A DNA stretch of 54,996 bases, taken from NCBI RefSeq assembly GCF_001553785.1, contig NZ_LOJP01000002.1:135171-190166 (forward strand), in the 5' to 3' direction. This document shows positions 28,024-35,560 of the stretch, piece by piece. Position numbers and translations under genes: made by a program. The stretch comes from Actinoplanes sp. TFC3. GTDB taxonomy: Bacteria; Actinomycetota; Actinomycetes; Mycobacteriales; Micromonosporaceae. Under the pieces are notes generated by a model. That model was given only the letters and a program-made list of their open reading frames with translations. It ran no database searches and was not told the DNA's origin. Every line of letters starts with the position of its first letter. The first letter of the stretch is position 1.

Positions 28024-28437
28024 GTGACTCAGCTGGAGACAACGCATCCGGAGCCGGCGTTCGGTGACGACGTCGTGCTGCTCACGGTGCCCGCCGACGG
28101 TGGCTATCTCGGCGTGCTCCGCACCGCAACCGCGGGCCTTGCCGCGCGGTTGCATTTCGCGCTGGACGAGATCGAGGATCTTCGGATCGCCGTCGACGAG
28201 GCGTGCGCGATGCTGCTCGCGATCGCCACCCGCGACGCCGAGCTGGAGTGCCGGTTCACGGTCACCGAGGACGCGCTCACCGTCGAGGTGACCGTGTCGA
28301 CCGTCAAGGGCGCCAAGCTGCCGTCCGAGTCGTCGTTCGCGTGGAAGGTGCTCACCGCGCTGACCACCTCCGCCGAGGCGGAGGCGACCGGTCGTTACGC
28401 GACGATCAGGCTGCTGACCCGGCGCACCGAGTTCTAG
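28024..28437 (+). CDS. RsbW-like anti-sigma regulatory factor (GHKL ATPase)
   Basis: A 137-aa single-domain serine kinase/anti-sigma protein of the HATPase_c_2 type. The N-box is IEDLRIAVDEACAMLLAIA and the tail is TGRYATIRLLTRR. In actinobacteria, proteins with this exact opening (VLLTVPADGGYLGVLRTATAGLAARL) usually precede a SigF/SigB-type sigma factor gene. Here the next gene is a divergently oriented GntR regulator, so this copy has no sigma partner in the window. The GTG start follows GGGAGGGTGGG. Confidence 0.85.
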   Translation: MTQLETTHPEPAFGDDVVLLTVPADGGYLGVLRTATAGLAARLHFALDEIEDLRIAVDEACAMLLAIATRDAELECRFTVTEDALTVEVTVSTVKGAKLPSESSFAWKVLTALTTSAEAEATGRYATIRLLTRRTEF

Positions 28438-28442
28438 GACAC

Positions 28443-29147
28443 CTACACCGCGTTCGCAGACGCGATGTAGTCCAGGTGCCGGCGGCTTGCCACCAGCGCC
28501 TGCTCGGCATCGCGGTTACGGATGCAGGTCAGCATCTCGCGGTGGTCGGCGTCGATGCGCGTCCAATAGCCGGCCGGCAGCGCCTCGACCACCTCCTCGC
28601 CGTACGTCACCGTGTAGAGCGGCCGCGTGACCAGCTCGAACAGCGGGTTGCCGGTGGCCGACGCCATGATCGAGTGGAACGCGGCGTGCGCGTGCATCAT
28701 CGTGGACAGCTCGTCCAGATGCGGGTCGAACAGCGCTCCCCGCAGCTCGATGAGATGGCTGTCGGAGCGGTGTTCGGCGGCCAGCCCGGCGGCTGGCACC
28801 TCCAGCGCCCGGCGCAGTTGCAGCAGATCGGCGAACCCGACCTCGGCCGAGTTGGTGAGCAGCGTCAAGCCGGTGGACAGCGCCTCGGAAAGCTGCTCGG
28901 CGTCGGGATGGGCGACGAAGCTGCCGCCGGTGACGCCCCGGGTTGTGACGATCAGGTGCTGGCTGGCGAGCAGGCGCAGCGCCTCGCGTACCGTGCTGCG
29001 GCTGACTCCGGTGCGAACGCAAAGCTCCGGTTCGGGTGGCAGCCGTTCCCCCGGCTGCAACCGGCCTGATGTGATTTCGGCGCGAAGCTCGTCCGCGAGT
29101 AGTTGGTAAGCCGGCGGACGAACCGTCGATCCGGTCACTACTCTCAC
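28443..29147 (-). CDS. GntR-family transcriptional regulator, FadR/FCD subgroup
   Basis: A 234-aa repressor-type regulator. The N-terminal winged helix (YQLLADELRAEITSGRLQPGERLPPEPELCVRTGVSRSTVREAL) is classic GntR. The C-terminal FCD domain is all-helical, with metal-site-like histidines (HAHAAFHSIMA; RIDADHREML; SRRHLDYI), suggesting an organic-acid effector. It ends 5 bp from the convergent anti-sigma gene. The target operon is not evident. Confidence 0.88.
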   Translation of the reverse strand: MRVVTGSTVRPPAYQLLADELRAEITSGRLQPGERLPPEPELCVRTGVSRSTVREALRLLASQHLIVTTRGVTGGSFVAHPDAEQLSEALSTGLTLLTNSAEVGFADLLQLRRALEVPAAGLAAEHRSDSHLIELRGALFDPHLDELSTMMHAHAAFHSIMASATGNPLFELVTRPLYTVTYGEEVVEALPAGYWTRIDADHREMLTCIRNRDAEQALVASRRHLDYIASANAV

Positions 29148-29179
29148 CCCCTTGTGATCCGCCCCTCAGGGTAGGCCCT

Positions 29180-29590
29180 TCACCGCTGCTGGGAAGGGCT
29201 GTCGGTGGACAGACCCAGAGCACGAGTAGTGGCCGGCAGCAAACAGAGCAACGCGGTCCCCGCAGCGACAGCCATCATCAGCCCACCCAGCCACCGCGGT
29301 CCCACGCTGAGCAGGAACCCGCCGGTGGCGATGAGGAACAGCTGGATGACCACGGCCGGCCCACGAGCTCGGGCGGAGTGACGCCCGAGGACCCGGGCCA
29401 CGAAGAAAATTGCCAGACACCCGAGCAGGGCCAGAACCGTGAGCGAGATCGCAACGCCGAGATCGTGGGCGTCGGTCAGATCGAGGACTATCAGGTACGT
29501 CGTGAGCGCGGCCAGCGCCGCAGCCTGCACGTACAACAGGCGTACCGCCCATAGCAAAGTCCAGGGAGTAGCACAATCCGCAGGGGTCAC
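29180..29590 (-). CDS. Four-helix membrane protein, unknown function
   Basis: A 136-aa hydrophobic protein with four predicted transmembrane helices: WAVRLLYVQAAALAALTTYLIVL; VAISLTVLALLGCLAIFFVA; AVVIQLFLIATGGFLLSV; and LGGLMMAVAAGTALLCLLPAT. It is common in actinobacteria as a conserved hypothetical integral membrane protein. It lies 32 bp upstream of the GntR gene on the same strand and may be co-transcribed with it. Divergent from the lipid-kinase gene. Confidence 0.75.
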   Translation of the reverse strand: MTPADCATPWTLLWAVRLLYVQAAALAALTTYLIVLDLTDAHDLGVAISLTVLALLGCLAIFFVARVLGRHSARARGPAVVIQLFLIATGGFLLSVGPRWLGGLMMAVAAGTALLCLLPATTRALGLSTDSPSQQR

Positions 29591-29643
29591 CGCTGTACGA
29601 TACCGGCCCGCTTCAGCGGCACCTGCCAGGTACAGTGCCGCTC

Positions 29644-30597
29644 ATGCGAGCGCTTCTGGTGGTGAATCCCAAGGCCACCACGACGACCGAGCGGAGCCGG
29701 GACGTCCTCGTCCGGGCCTTGGGCAGCCAGATGGATCTGCAGGTGGAGTACACCCGCAAGCGCGGTCATGCCGCGACGCTCGCCGGTGAGGCCGCCGAAA
29801 GCGGGGTCGACGTGGTCGTCTCGCTGGGCGGTGACGGCACGGTCAACGAGGTCGTCAACGGGTTGATGACCGCTGCCGAGCAGGGCCTGGCGACACCCGG
29901 CATCTCGCCCGCGTTCCGGCTGCCCGCGCTCGCGGTGGTCCCCGGCGGTTCGACGAATGTCTTCGCCCGCGCGCTGGGCCTGCCCCGCGACTGGGTGGAG
30001 GGCACCGGCGTGATCCTGGACGGCCTGCGGTCGGGGCGGCACCGGGTGATCGGCCTGGGCCGGGCCGACGACCGCTACTTCACCTTCACCGCGGGGCTGG
30101 GGCTCGACGCCGCCGTGACCCGCCGGGTCGAGCAGGCGCGGTTGCGGGGCCACACGTCGACGCCGGCGCTCTACATGCGCTCGCTCATCGGGCAGGTTCT
30201 TTCCGGTGAGGATCGCAAAGCGCCACCGTTATCGATTGAAAGGCCGGGCGAAGAACCGGAAAGCGGTTTGGGCACCGTCATCATTCAAAACACTGCCCCG
30301 TGGACCTATGTCGGAGAGCGGCCGATCAACCCCAACCCGCAGGCCTCGTTCGACAGGGGACTTGACGTCCTGGCGGTCCGAAGCCTAGGCGTGGCTACCA
30401 CAACACGGACAGTGACGCAGATGAGCCTTCGCAACGCCGATCCACATGGGCGCAACGTGCTGCGCCTGCAAGATCAGGACGAGTTCACCGTCGTGGCCGC
30501 GCGTCCGCAGGCGTTCCAACTCGACGGGGACTACCTGGGTGAACGGCAGAAGGTGCACTTTCTGTCCGTCCCCGAAGCTCTACGTGTGATCTGCTGA
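29644..30597 (+). CDS. Diacylglycerol kinase catalytic-domain (DagK/YegS-like) lipid kinase
   Basis: A 317-aa lipid kinase. The nucleotide-binding motif SLGGDGTVNEVVNGLM (near residues 60-75) and PGGSTNVFARALGLP are diagnostic. The C-terminal beta-sandwich includes QAFQLDGDYLGE. It probably phosphorylates diacylglycerol or another lipid at the membrane. The ATG at 29644 has AGGT about 11 nt upstream; a GTG at 29635 is the alternative. Codon choice around 30220-30420 is more AT-rich than its neighbours. Confidence 0.9.
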   Translation: MRALLVVNPKATTTTERSRDVLVRALGSQMDLQVEYTRKRGHAATLAGEAAESGVDVVVSLGGDGTVNEVVNGLMTAAEQGLATPGISPAFRLPALAVVPGGSTNVFARALGLPRDWVEGTGVILDGLRSGRHRVIGLGRADDRYFTFTAGLGLDAAVTRRVEQARLRGHTSTPALYMRSLIGQVLSGEDRKAPPLSIERPGEEPESGLGTVIIQNTAPWTYVGERPINPNPQASFDRGLDVLAVRSLGVATTTRTVTQMSLRNADPHGRNVLRLQDQDEFTVVAARPQAFQLDGDYLGERQKVHFLSVPEALRVIC

Positions 30598-30744
30598 GCA
30601 CTGGGTACGCCGAACGGATGCGTCCTCACGATCCGTTACAGAAACACGGGCAAAAGCTCGGCAGAACGGCCAGTACCGTACTACATTGATGGGAGCGTTC
30701 ATCCGCCGGTCCCGGGAACTACCCCCGAAACCGGACAAAGGGTT

Positions 30745-30760
30745 CGTGAGCTAGCTCACC
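30745..30760. promoter_or_regulatory. CRP-type operator 1 upstream of whiB1
   Basis: CGTGA-GCTAGC-TCACC. The core GTGAGCTAGCTCAC is a perfect 14-bp palindrome and matches the TGTGA-N6-TCACA pattern of CRP proteins. Confidence 0.6.
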
Positions 30761-30804
30761 CGCTCGGAGAAAGTCCGAGCGCTACCCTTGACATCGCGGG
30801 AGTT

Positions 30805-30820
30805 CGTGAAAGCATTCACA
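30805..30820. promoter_or_regulatory. CRP-type operator 2 upstream of whiB1
   Basis: CGTGA-AAGCAT-TCACA matches the TGTGA-N6-TCACA consensus at nine of ten positions. Its centre is exactly 60 bp from operator 1. If TTGACA at 30788-30793 is a -35 box, this operator covers the corresponding -10. Confidence 0.6.
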
Positions 30821-31044
30821 AGCGATATGAAGTAACCGGATGCCACTCGCTTGCGTTCATTATCCAGAAGCAAATGAACGGCATCACAGAAAAAGCTTGC
30901 TCACGCACCGGTGATCCAGCCAATGCGCCTCGTAGGCAGCTCGGCGGGCCACTGTGCGGATGCAGATAGAAGTAAGTAAGTAGTAGGTAAGCAGTAAGTC
31001 AGCACCATTTCGTTCATCTCATTCGAACAAGGAGTGTTGCCGCC

Positions 31045-31299
31045 ATGGACTGGCGCCACGATGCGATCTGCCGCGACGAGGACCCGGAGCTGTTCTTCCC
31101 GATCGGGACGTCCGGCCCCGCGCTCCTGCAGGTCGAGCAGGCCAAGGCCGTGTGCCGGCGGTGCCCCGTGACCGAGTCCTGCCTGCAGTGGGCACTCGAG
31201 TCCGGTCAGGACGCCGGCGTATGGGGCGGTATGAGCGAGGACGAGCGTCGCGCGGTCAAGCGCCGCGGCGGTCTCCGGATCACCGCTTCCACCGTCTGA
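31045..31299 (+). CDS. whiB1: WhiB1/WblE-type iron-sulfur transcriptional regulator
   Basis: An 84-aa WhiB protein with four cluster cysteines Cys9, Cys37, Cys40 and Cys46 and the turn GVWGGM (58-63), followed by a basic tail (VKRRGG) for DNA contact. MDWRHDAICRDEDPELFFPI is the typical opening of the WhiB1/WblE clade. In M. tuberculosis this protein is essential, its [4Fe-4S] cluster reacts with NO, and its gene is controlled by a cAMP receptor protein; CRP-type sites are present here too. AAGGAG precedes the start. A terminator follows 25 bp after the stop. Confidence 0.95.
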   Translation: MDWRHDAICRDEDPELFFPIGTSGPALLQVEQAKAVCRRCPVTESCLQWALESGQDAGVWGGMSEDERRAVKRRGGLRITASTV

Positions 31300-31324
31300 A
31301 CCGTTTCTTCCCTCCCCAGCATTC

Positions 31325-31355
31325 ACGCCCCGGGCCCATGTCGGCGCCGGGGCGT
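31325..31355 (+). terminator. Terminator hairpin after whiB1
   Basis: ACGCCCCGG (31325-31333) pairs with CCGGGGCGT (31347-31355); a 13-nt loop contains further GC pairing. It follows the whiB1 stop by 25 bp. Confidence 0.75.
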
Positions 31356-31859
31356 CGTGCTGTCCAGAGCCAAAAGCGTTAACCGGTGACCACGGTCCGC
31401 AATGGTAAATAACGAGCCGGTCAAAAGAGATCGCAGATCTTCGCGAAATGATCTCGAAATCATCGCAAACGTTGACACCATTAGCATCCATCTGCCCACT
31501 CTCCGTTGTGGACAGAAAGAAGCACTCAAAGTGCAACTCGCAATCATGCACTAAGGCCGCCCCAAGCGCAGCCTTTGCCCGATAAAGCACACGATCCTGC
31601 TTCTTCTACAACGACAAGCCCGCCGCAACGTTGTCCACCGTGAACGGCACTTACGTCGTCTTCGACGGCACGGTCCTGCGCGGCCGCCCGGCACAGTCGA
31701 AGACAGCCACCGGTTTCTGTTCGCCGGCCCGCTGAGGGGTTCCACGATCGCCAGCGGCGGCCACCCCGCCGCATGCGCGTGTCGAACGCGGCCCCGGCAC
31801 GCTGGCTGCGCAGGGCGGCTGGGTGATAGCGCCCCGCGAGCTGTCCGCGCGGATAGAGG
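31356..31859. other. 504-bp stretch without a supported gene
   Basis: Between the whiB1 terminator and the end of the chelatase gene the sequence is less GC-rich than its surroundings at 31380-31560, then returns to high GC. Open frames here have no recognisable product, no ribosome site and atypical composition. A short plus-strand stretch near 31600-31735 (FFYNDKPAATLSTVNGTYVV) looks vaguely protein-like but has no start. It could be a gene remnant or the promoter of an RNA. Confidence 0.5.
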
Positions 31860-32612
31860 TCAGGCTGCGTACACCGGGGTCCGGCGAACGGCCGTAGTGA
31901 CGCGTGCGCCGACCAGCGCGGCCACAGCGGGAGTGTCGGTGAGGGGTTGGCCAACCAGCTGCACACCGGCCTCCTGCGCCGACGCGAGCGTCGCGTCCCA
32001 CAACAGCCCGGGCGCCAAGAAGTACGACACGAGCCCGATCCGCGAGTGCCCGGCCGCCTGCAGCTCGCGCACGGCGTCACCCGAAAGTGGCGGCGCCGCC
32101 GACGCATAAGCCACCCGGCACGGCAGACCAACCCGCGCCCCCAGCGCCGCCGCGGTCTCGGCCACGGTCTGGCGCGCGGCCGCATCCCGGGTCCCGGCGG
32201 CCGCCAGCACCAGCGCGTCCAGCCCTGAGACATCCCCAAGCCGAGCCAGCAGCCCGTCCAGCAGCAGAGCCGGAACCTCGCCGTTTACCGGGCCGAGGAC
32301 ATCAGCAAGTTCCACATCCAGCGGTACGCCCGCAGCCCGCGCCGCGCTGATCTCCCCCGGCACATCCACTCGTCCGTGGTAGGCCGAGGTCAGCAGCAGC
32401 GGCACCATGATGGCCCTGCGGTGCCCGTCCTCCGCGAACGAAGCGAGCACCTCCCGCGGCCTCGGCACGCTGTGATCGAGATAGGACGCGCGAACATCCC
32501 AGCTCGGGTTTTCCGCCGCTACCGCGCGGGCCAGCGCCTCGGTCGCCCGGGCCGCCCGTGGATCACGGCTGCCGTGGGCGACGAGCACCACCCCTAAACG
32601 TGCAGGCCGCAT
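31860..32612 (-). CDS. sirB: Sirohydrochlorin chelatase (CbiX/SirB family)
   Basis: About 250 aa. It inserts ferrous iron (or cobalt) into sirohydrochlorin; beside sulfite reductase the product should be siroheme. The N-terminal motif VVLVAHGSRDPRA carries the catalytic His. A second half-repeat (LVLAAAGTRDAAARQ ... GLVSYFLAPGLLWD) shows the two-domain form in which the second site is partly degenerate. The start at 32612 lies 19 bp inside the 3' end of cysH, so the genes are tightly coupled. It is the last gene of the cys operon. Confidence 0.88.
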   Translation of the reverse strand: MRPARLGVVLVAHGSRDPRAARATEALARAVAAENPSWDVRASYLDHSVPRPREVLASFAEDGHRRAIMVPLLLTSAYHGRVDVPGEISAARAAGVPLDVELADVLGPVNGEVPALLLDGLLARLGDVSGLDALVLAAAGTRDAAARQTVAETAAALGARVGLPCRVAYASAAPPLSGDAVRELQAAGHSRIGLVSYFLAPGLLWDATLASAQEAGVQLVGQPLTDTPAVAALVGARVTTAVRRTPVYAA

Positions 32613-33355
32613 TCGGTCTTCTCGAACATCGCCCAGCGCCCGGCGCGGGGGTCCTCGCCGGCCTTGGTGCGCCGGGTGCACGGCCAGCAGCCAATCGAGC
32701 CGTAGCCCTTCTTGAACAGCTCGTTCACCGGCACGTTCCACCGGGCGATGTAGCTGTCCACGTCGCTCTGCGTCCAGGCCGCGATCGGGTTGACCTTGAC
32801 CTTGCCCTTCTTCGGATCGAAGGCCACGACCGGGGTGTTGGCCCGGGTCGGCGACTCGTCGCGGCGCAGACCGGTGGCCCAGGAGTCGTAGTCGGACAGC
32901 GCTCGCTCCAGCGGCTCGACCTTGCGCAGGAAGCAGCACTCGTCGGGGCTGCGGGCGAACAGCCGCGGGCCGAACTCGCCGTCCTGCTGGCCGACGGTCT
33001 TGCGCGGGCGGATGGAGCGGACGTTGACGTTCATGGTCTGGGCGACGATGTCGCGGACCCGCAGCGTCTCCGGGAAGTGCAGGCCGGTGTCGAGGAACAC
33101 GACGTCCACCCCGGGCGCCACCCGCGAGAAGACGTGGGCGACCACGGCGTCGGCCATCGAGCTGGTCACACAGAACCGCTCGCCGAACGTCGTCGCAGCC
33201 CAGCGGGCTATCTCCTCGGCCGGCGCGTCCTTGAGCAGGGCTGCGCCCCCGGCGGCGAGGGCTTCGAGTTCGGCGCGCGAGCGACGGCCCGTCTGAGCCG
33301 GCTGGGAGAACCCCAGGTTCACCAAGCCGAGATTGGATGCGGCCACCACAGTCAT
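32594..33355 (-). CDS. cysH: Phosphoadenylyl/adenylyl-sulfate reductase, [4Fe-4S] APS-type
   Basis: A 253-aa enzyme reducing adenylyl sulfate to sulfite with thioredoxin. The cluster cysteines of the APS-reductase class are present, Cys140-Cys141 (DECCFLRK) and Cys223/Cys226 (GCWPCTR), and the C-terminal catalytic Cys249 is in KTECGLHV. The P-loop-like motif SSMAD and the FLDTGLHFPET segment are also typical. This indicates APS rather than PAPS as substrate. It starts at 33355 in ATGA overlap with the small zinc-ribbon gene; the open frame upstream of that ATG is not needed. Confidence 0.95.
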   Translation of the reverse strand: MTVVAASNLGLVNLGFSQPAQTGRRSRAELEALAAGGAALLKDAPAEEIARWAATTFGERFCVTSSMADAVVAHVFSRVAPGVDVVFLDTGLHFPETLRVRDIVAQTMNVNVRSIRPRKTVGQQDGEFGPRLFARSPDECCFLRKVEPLERALSDYDSWATGLRRDESPTRANTPVVAFDPKKGKVKVNPIAAWTQSDVDSYIARWNVPVNELFKKGYGSIGCWPCTRRTKAGEDPRAGRWAMFEKTECGLHV

Positions 33356-33510
33356 CGGTTCACTCCCTTGGACAGCAACCCGTTGAACTTGACGGTGAAG
33401 ACGCGGGTGCACGCGTGGCACTCCCACGCCCCATGCGAGGCCTCGTTGGGATAGAGGTCCTCTTCGCCGCAGTAGGGGCAGTACAGCGGGGTACTTCTGG
33501 CGTCACTCAT
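33352..33510 (-). CDS. Small zinc-ribbon protein of the sulfite reductase operon
   Basis: A 52-aa protein with two CxxC knuckles, Cys11/Cys14 (CPYCGEEDLYP) and Cys31/Cys34 (CHACTRVFTV), predicted to bind one metal ion. It overlaps the sulfite reductase stop at one end and the cysH start at the other, each by ATGA, so it is co-translated with both. Similar small proteins sit between sir and cysH in other actinobacteria. Its function is unknown; an electron-transfer or assembly role beside the reductase is only an inference. Rubredoxin is less likely because the spacing and aromatic residues differ. Confidence 0.85.
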   Translation of the reverse strand: MSDARSTPLYCPYCGEEDLYPNEASHGAWECHACTRVFTVKFNGLLSKGVNR

Positions 33511-35198
33511 TTGAGTAGCGCCTCGTCAGCCCGGACGACCCAGTCGGCAAAGCTCTCACCGGCTGTGCGCCCCTCCAGGTAGTGACGGGCGAGCCTCTCG
33601 ACGTACTCGGGAAGCTCCTCCGCGGTGGCCTTGAGGCCCCGCAGCTTGCGACCGAAACCGGCCGTCTGACCCTGCGCCATGCCCAAGCCGCCACCGAGGT
33701 GGACCTGGAAACCCTCGACCTGCTCGCCGTGGGCGTTGAGCACCAGCTGGCCCTTGAGCCCGATGTCGGCGACCTGGGTGCGGGCGCAGGCGTTGGGGCA
33801 GCCGTTGATGTGGATCGAGATGTCGGCGTCGAAGTCCTTGATGCGCTCCTCGAGCCGGGCCACCAGCTCCTCGCCGCGCGCCTTGGTCTCGACGATGGCC
33901 AGCTTGCAGTATTCGATGCCGGTGCAGGCCATCGTGCCGCGCCGCCAGGCCGAGGGCCGGGCCTCCAGCCCGATCGCGCGCAGCCCCTCGACGAACGGTT
34001 CGACCTGCTCGTCGGCAATATCAAGAACGAGCAGCTTCTGGTACGGCGTCAGCCGCACCCGGTCCGAGCCGTGCGCCGCCACCAGGTCGGCCAGCAGGCT
34101 GAGCTGCTTGCCGGAGGAACGGCCCACGATCGGCGCGGCACCCACGTAGTTGCGGCCGTCGTTCTGCTTGTGCACGCCGATGTGGTCGATGGGCTTGGCC
34201 GGAAGGTCGCAGGCGGGTCCGTCGATCAGCGCCCGGCCCAGGTATTCCTTCTCCAGCACCTCGCGGAACCGGGCCACACCCCAGTCGGCGAGCAGGAACT
34301 TCAGCCGGGCCCGGTTGCGCAGCCGGCGGTAGCCGTAGTCGCGGAAGATTCCGACCACGCCCTCCCAGACGTCCGGGATGTCCTCCAGCGGCACCCACAC
34401 GCCCAGCCGTTCGGCCAGCCGCGGATTGGTGGACAGCCCGCCGCCGACCCACAGGTCGAAGCCGGGGCCGTGCTGGGGGTGCACCACGCCGACCAGCGCG
34501 ATGTCGTTGGTCTCGTGCGGGGTGTCGGCCAGCCAGGAGATCGAGGTCTTGAACTTGCGCGGCAGGTTGGAGTAGCGCGGGTCGCCCACGTAGCGCTCGA
34601 CGATCGTGTCGATGGCCGGCTGCGGGTCAACCACCTCGTCGGGCGAAACGCCGGCCACCGGGCTGCCGAGCACCACGCGCGGGCAGTCGCCGCAGGCCTC
34701 GGTGGTCTCCAGGCCGACCGCTTCGAGCCGGCGCCAGATCTCGGGCATGTCCTCGACCCGGATCCAGTGCAGCTGGATGTTCTGCCGGTCGGTGATGTCG
34801 GCGGTGTCGCGGCCGAACTCGGTGGAGATCTCCGCGATGGTGCGCAGTTGCGCGACGGTGAGCGCGCCGCCGTCGATGCGGACGCGCAGCATGAAGTATT
34901 CGTCTTCCAGCTCGTGCGGCTCGAGCACGGCCGTACGGCCGCCGTCGATGCCCGCTTTGCGCTGGGTGTAGAGGCCCCACCAGCGGAACCGGCCGCGCAG
35001 GTCCTGCGGGTCGATGCCGGCGAACCCGGTGTGGGCGTAGATGTTCTCGATGCGGGCCCGGACGTTGAGCGGGTTGTCGTCCTTCTTGATCCGCTCGTTC
35101 GGGTTCAGCGGCTCGCGGTGTCCGAGCGCCCACTGTCCCTCGCCGCGCGCCTTGCGGGGGCGGGCGGCGGGTGCTGCAGGGGTGTTGCTGGGCGCCAT
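33507..35198 (-). CDS. sir: Ferredoxin-dependent sulfite reductase (siroheme, [4Fe-4S])
   Basis: A 563-aa enzyme reducing sulfite to sulfide. The cluster/siroheme cysteines are Cys425 and Cys431 (ACTGIEYCK) and Cys467 and Cys471 (NGCPNACAR). The duplicated ferredoxin-like halves and the WWGLYTQRKAG segment match the actinobacterial SirA/NirA group; the Tyr there and a Cys in EACGDCPR are candidates for the Tyr-Cys link known in the mycobacterial enzyme. The ATG at 35198 has GGAGG 9 nt upstream. A nitrite substrate is less likely given the cysH neighbours. A leader peptide ORF precedes it by 117 nt. Confidence 0.93.
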   Translation of the reverse strand: MAPSNTPAAPAARPRKARGEGQWALGHREPLNPNERIKKDDNPLNVRARIENIYAHTGFAGIDPQDLRGRFRWWGLYTQRKAGIDGGRTAVLEPHELEDEYFMLRVRIDGGALTVAQLRTIAEISTEFGRDTADITDRQNIQLHWIRVEDMPEIWRRLEAVGLETTEACGDCPRVVLGSPVAGVSPDEVVDPQPAIDTIVERYVGDPRYSNLPRKFKTSISWLADTPHETNDIALVGVVHPQHGPGFDLWVGGGLSTNPRLAERLGVWVPLEDIPDVWEGVVGIFRDYGYRRLRNRARLKFLLADWGVARFREVLEKEYLGRALIDGPACDLPAKPIDHIGVHKQNDGRNYVGAAPIVGRSSGKQLSLLADLVAAHGSDRVRLTPYQKLLVLDIADEQVEPFVEGLRAIGLEARPSAWRRGTMACTGIEYCKLAIVETKARGEELVARLEERIKDFDADISIHINGCPNACARTQVADIGLKGQLVLNAHGEQVEGFQVHLGGGLGMAQGQTAGFGRKLRGLKATAEELPEYVERLARHYLEGRTAGESFADWVVRADEALLK

Positions 35199-35291
35199 GT
35201 CGGCGATCCTCCGGAGACTTGTGGGCACGACAAGACGCTCACGGCCAGGGCTCGCGACATCAGTGTCTGGAGGAAGCCGGCGCGTCTCGCG

Positions 35292-35312
35292 CGCCCGATA
35301 GCTAGTCGGGCG
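35292..35312 (-). promoter_or_regulatory. Hairpin between leader peptide and sulfite reductase gene
   Basis: CGCCCGA (35292-35298) and TCGGGCG (35306-35312) form a 7-bp stem with a 7-nt loop, starting 3 nt beyond the leader peptide stop on the minus strand. Further GC-rich complementarity lies at 35283-35294. The position suits an attenuator that responds to ribosome movement on the leader. Confidence 0.4.
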
Positions 35313-35315
35313 GCG

Positions 35316-35402
35316 TCAGGAAGCCGGACACATCGCGCTGCGGACACGCCCGTAATCCACGTGGCGACGTGCCACGAAGCGGCGGTCAACTGCAGCGGTC
35401 AT
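35316..35402 (-). CDS. Putative cysteine-responsive leader peptide upstream of sir
   Basis: A 28-codon ORF on the minus strand encodes a peptide containing RRHVDYGRVRSAMC and ending PAS. The RRHVD...R..SA.C pattern is that of the short actinobacterial leader peptides found ahead of sulfur-assimilation genes, which are thought to sense cysteine supply. Its stop is 117 nt before the sulfite reductase ATG, with a hairpin in between. No strong Shine-Dalgarno is visible, which fits leaderless translation. Confidence 0.75.
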   Translation of the reverse strand: MTAAVDRRFVARRHVDYGRVRSAMCPAS

Positions 35403-35480
35403 GCCGGTAAGCCTCTCACGTACGGCCATTCTGGGCCAGTGCGGTCCAGATTTCGGGAGTGTGTCGGGGACCACCCCCTA

Positions 35481-35516
35481 TCCGTGAAGATCGACACCTG
35501 GTCCGTGCAGATCGAC
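35481..35516. repeat. 15-bp direct repeat with 21-bp period in the sir / GT39 divergent region
   Basis: TCCGTGAAGATCGAC (35481-35495) and TCCGTGCAGATCGAC (35502-35516) differ at one base and repeat every 21 bp, two helical turns. They lie 79 bp upstream of the leader peptide start on one side and 44 bp upstream of the glycosyltransferase GTG on the other. A pair of binding sites for a regulator is likely. Confidence 0.55.
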
Positions 35517-35560
35517 TTGCCGGCGGTGCGGGCTGGGATCCGGGTGACATACTGCGCGAC

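Larger units (their letters stand above)
30598..31044 (+). promoter_or_regulatory. 447-bp regulatory region and long leader upstream of whiB1
   Basis: No gene is supported here. The region holds two CRP-type palindromes (30745-30760 and 30805-30820), an 8-bp perfect hairpin between them (30761-30768 with 30774-30781), and TTGACA at 30788-30793 just before the second palindrome. A TCACAGAAAA match lies at 30884-30893. Imperfect GTAAG repeats run from 30971 to 30999. The ribosome site AAGGAGTG precedes the ATG at 31045. The leader is unusually long for a WhiB gene. Confidence 0.6.

Noticed and set aside
30901..31590. 229-codon minus-strand open frame across whiB1
   Set aside because: It covers the whiB1 gene, its terminator and its leader; no ribosome site or family resemblance.
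31600..31735. Plus-strand segment reading FFYNDKPAATLSTVNGTYVV
   Set aside because: It looks faintly protein-like, but has no start codon, no ribosome site and no recognised family; at most a remnant.
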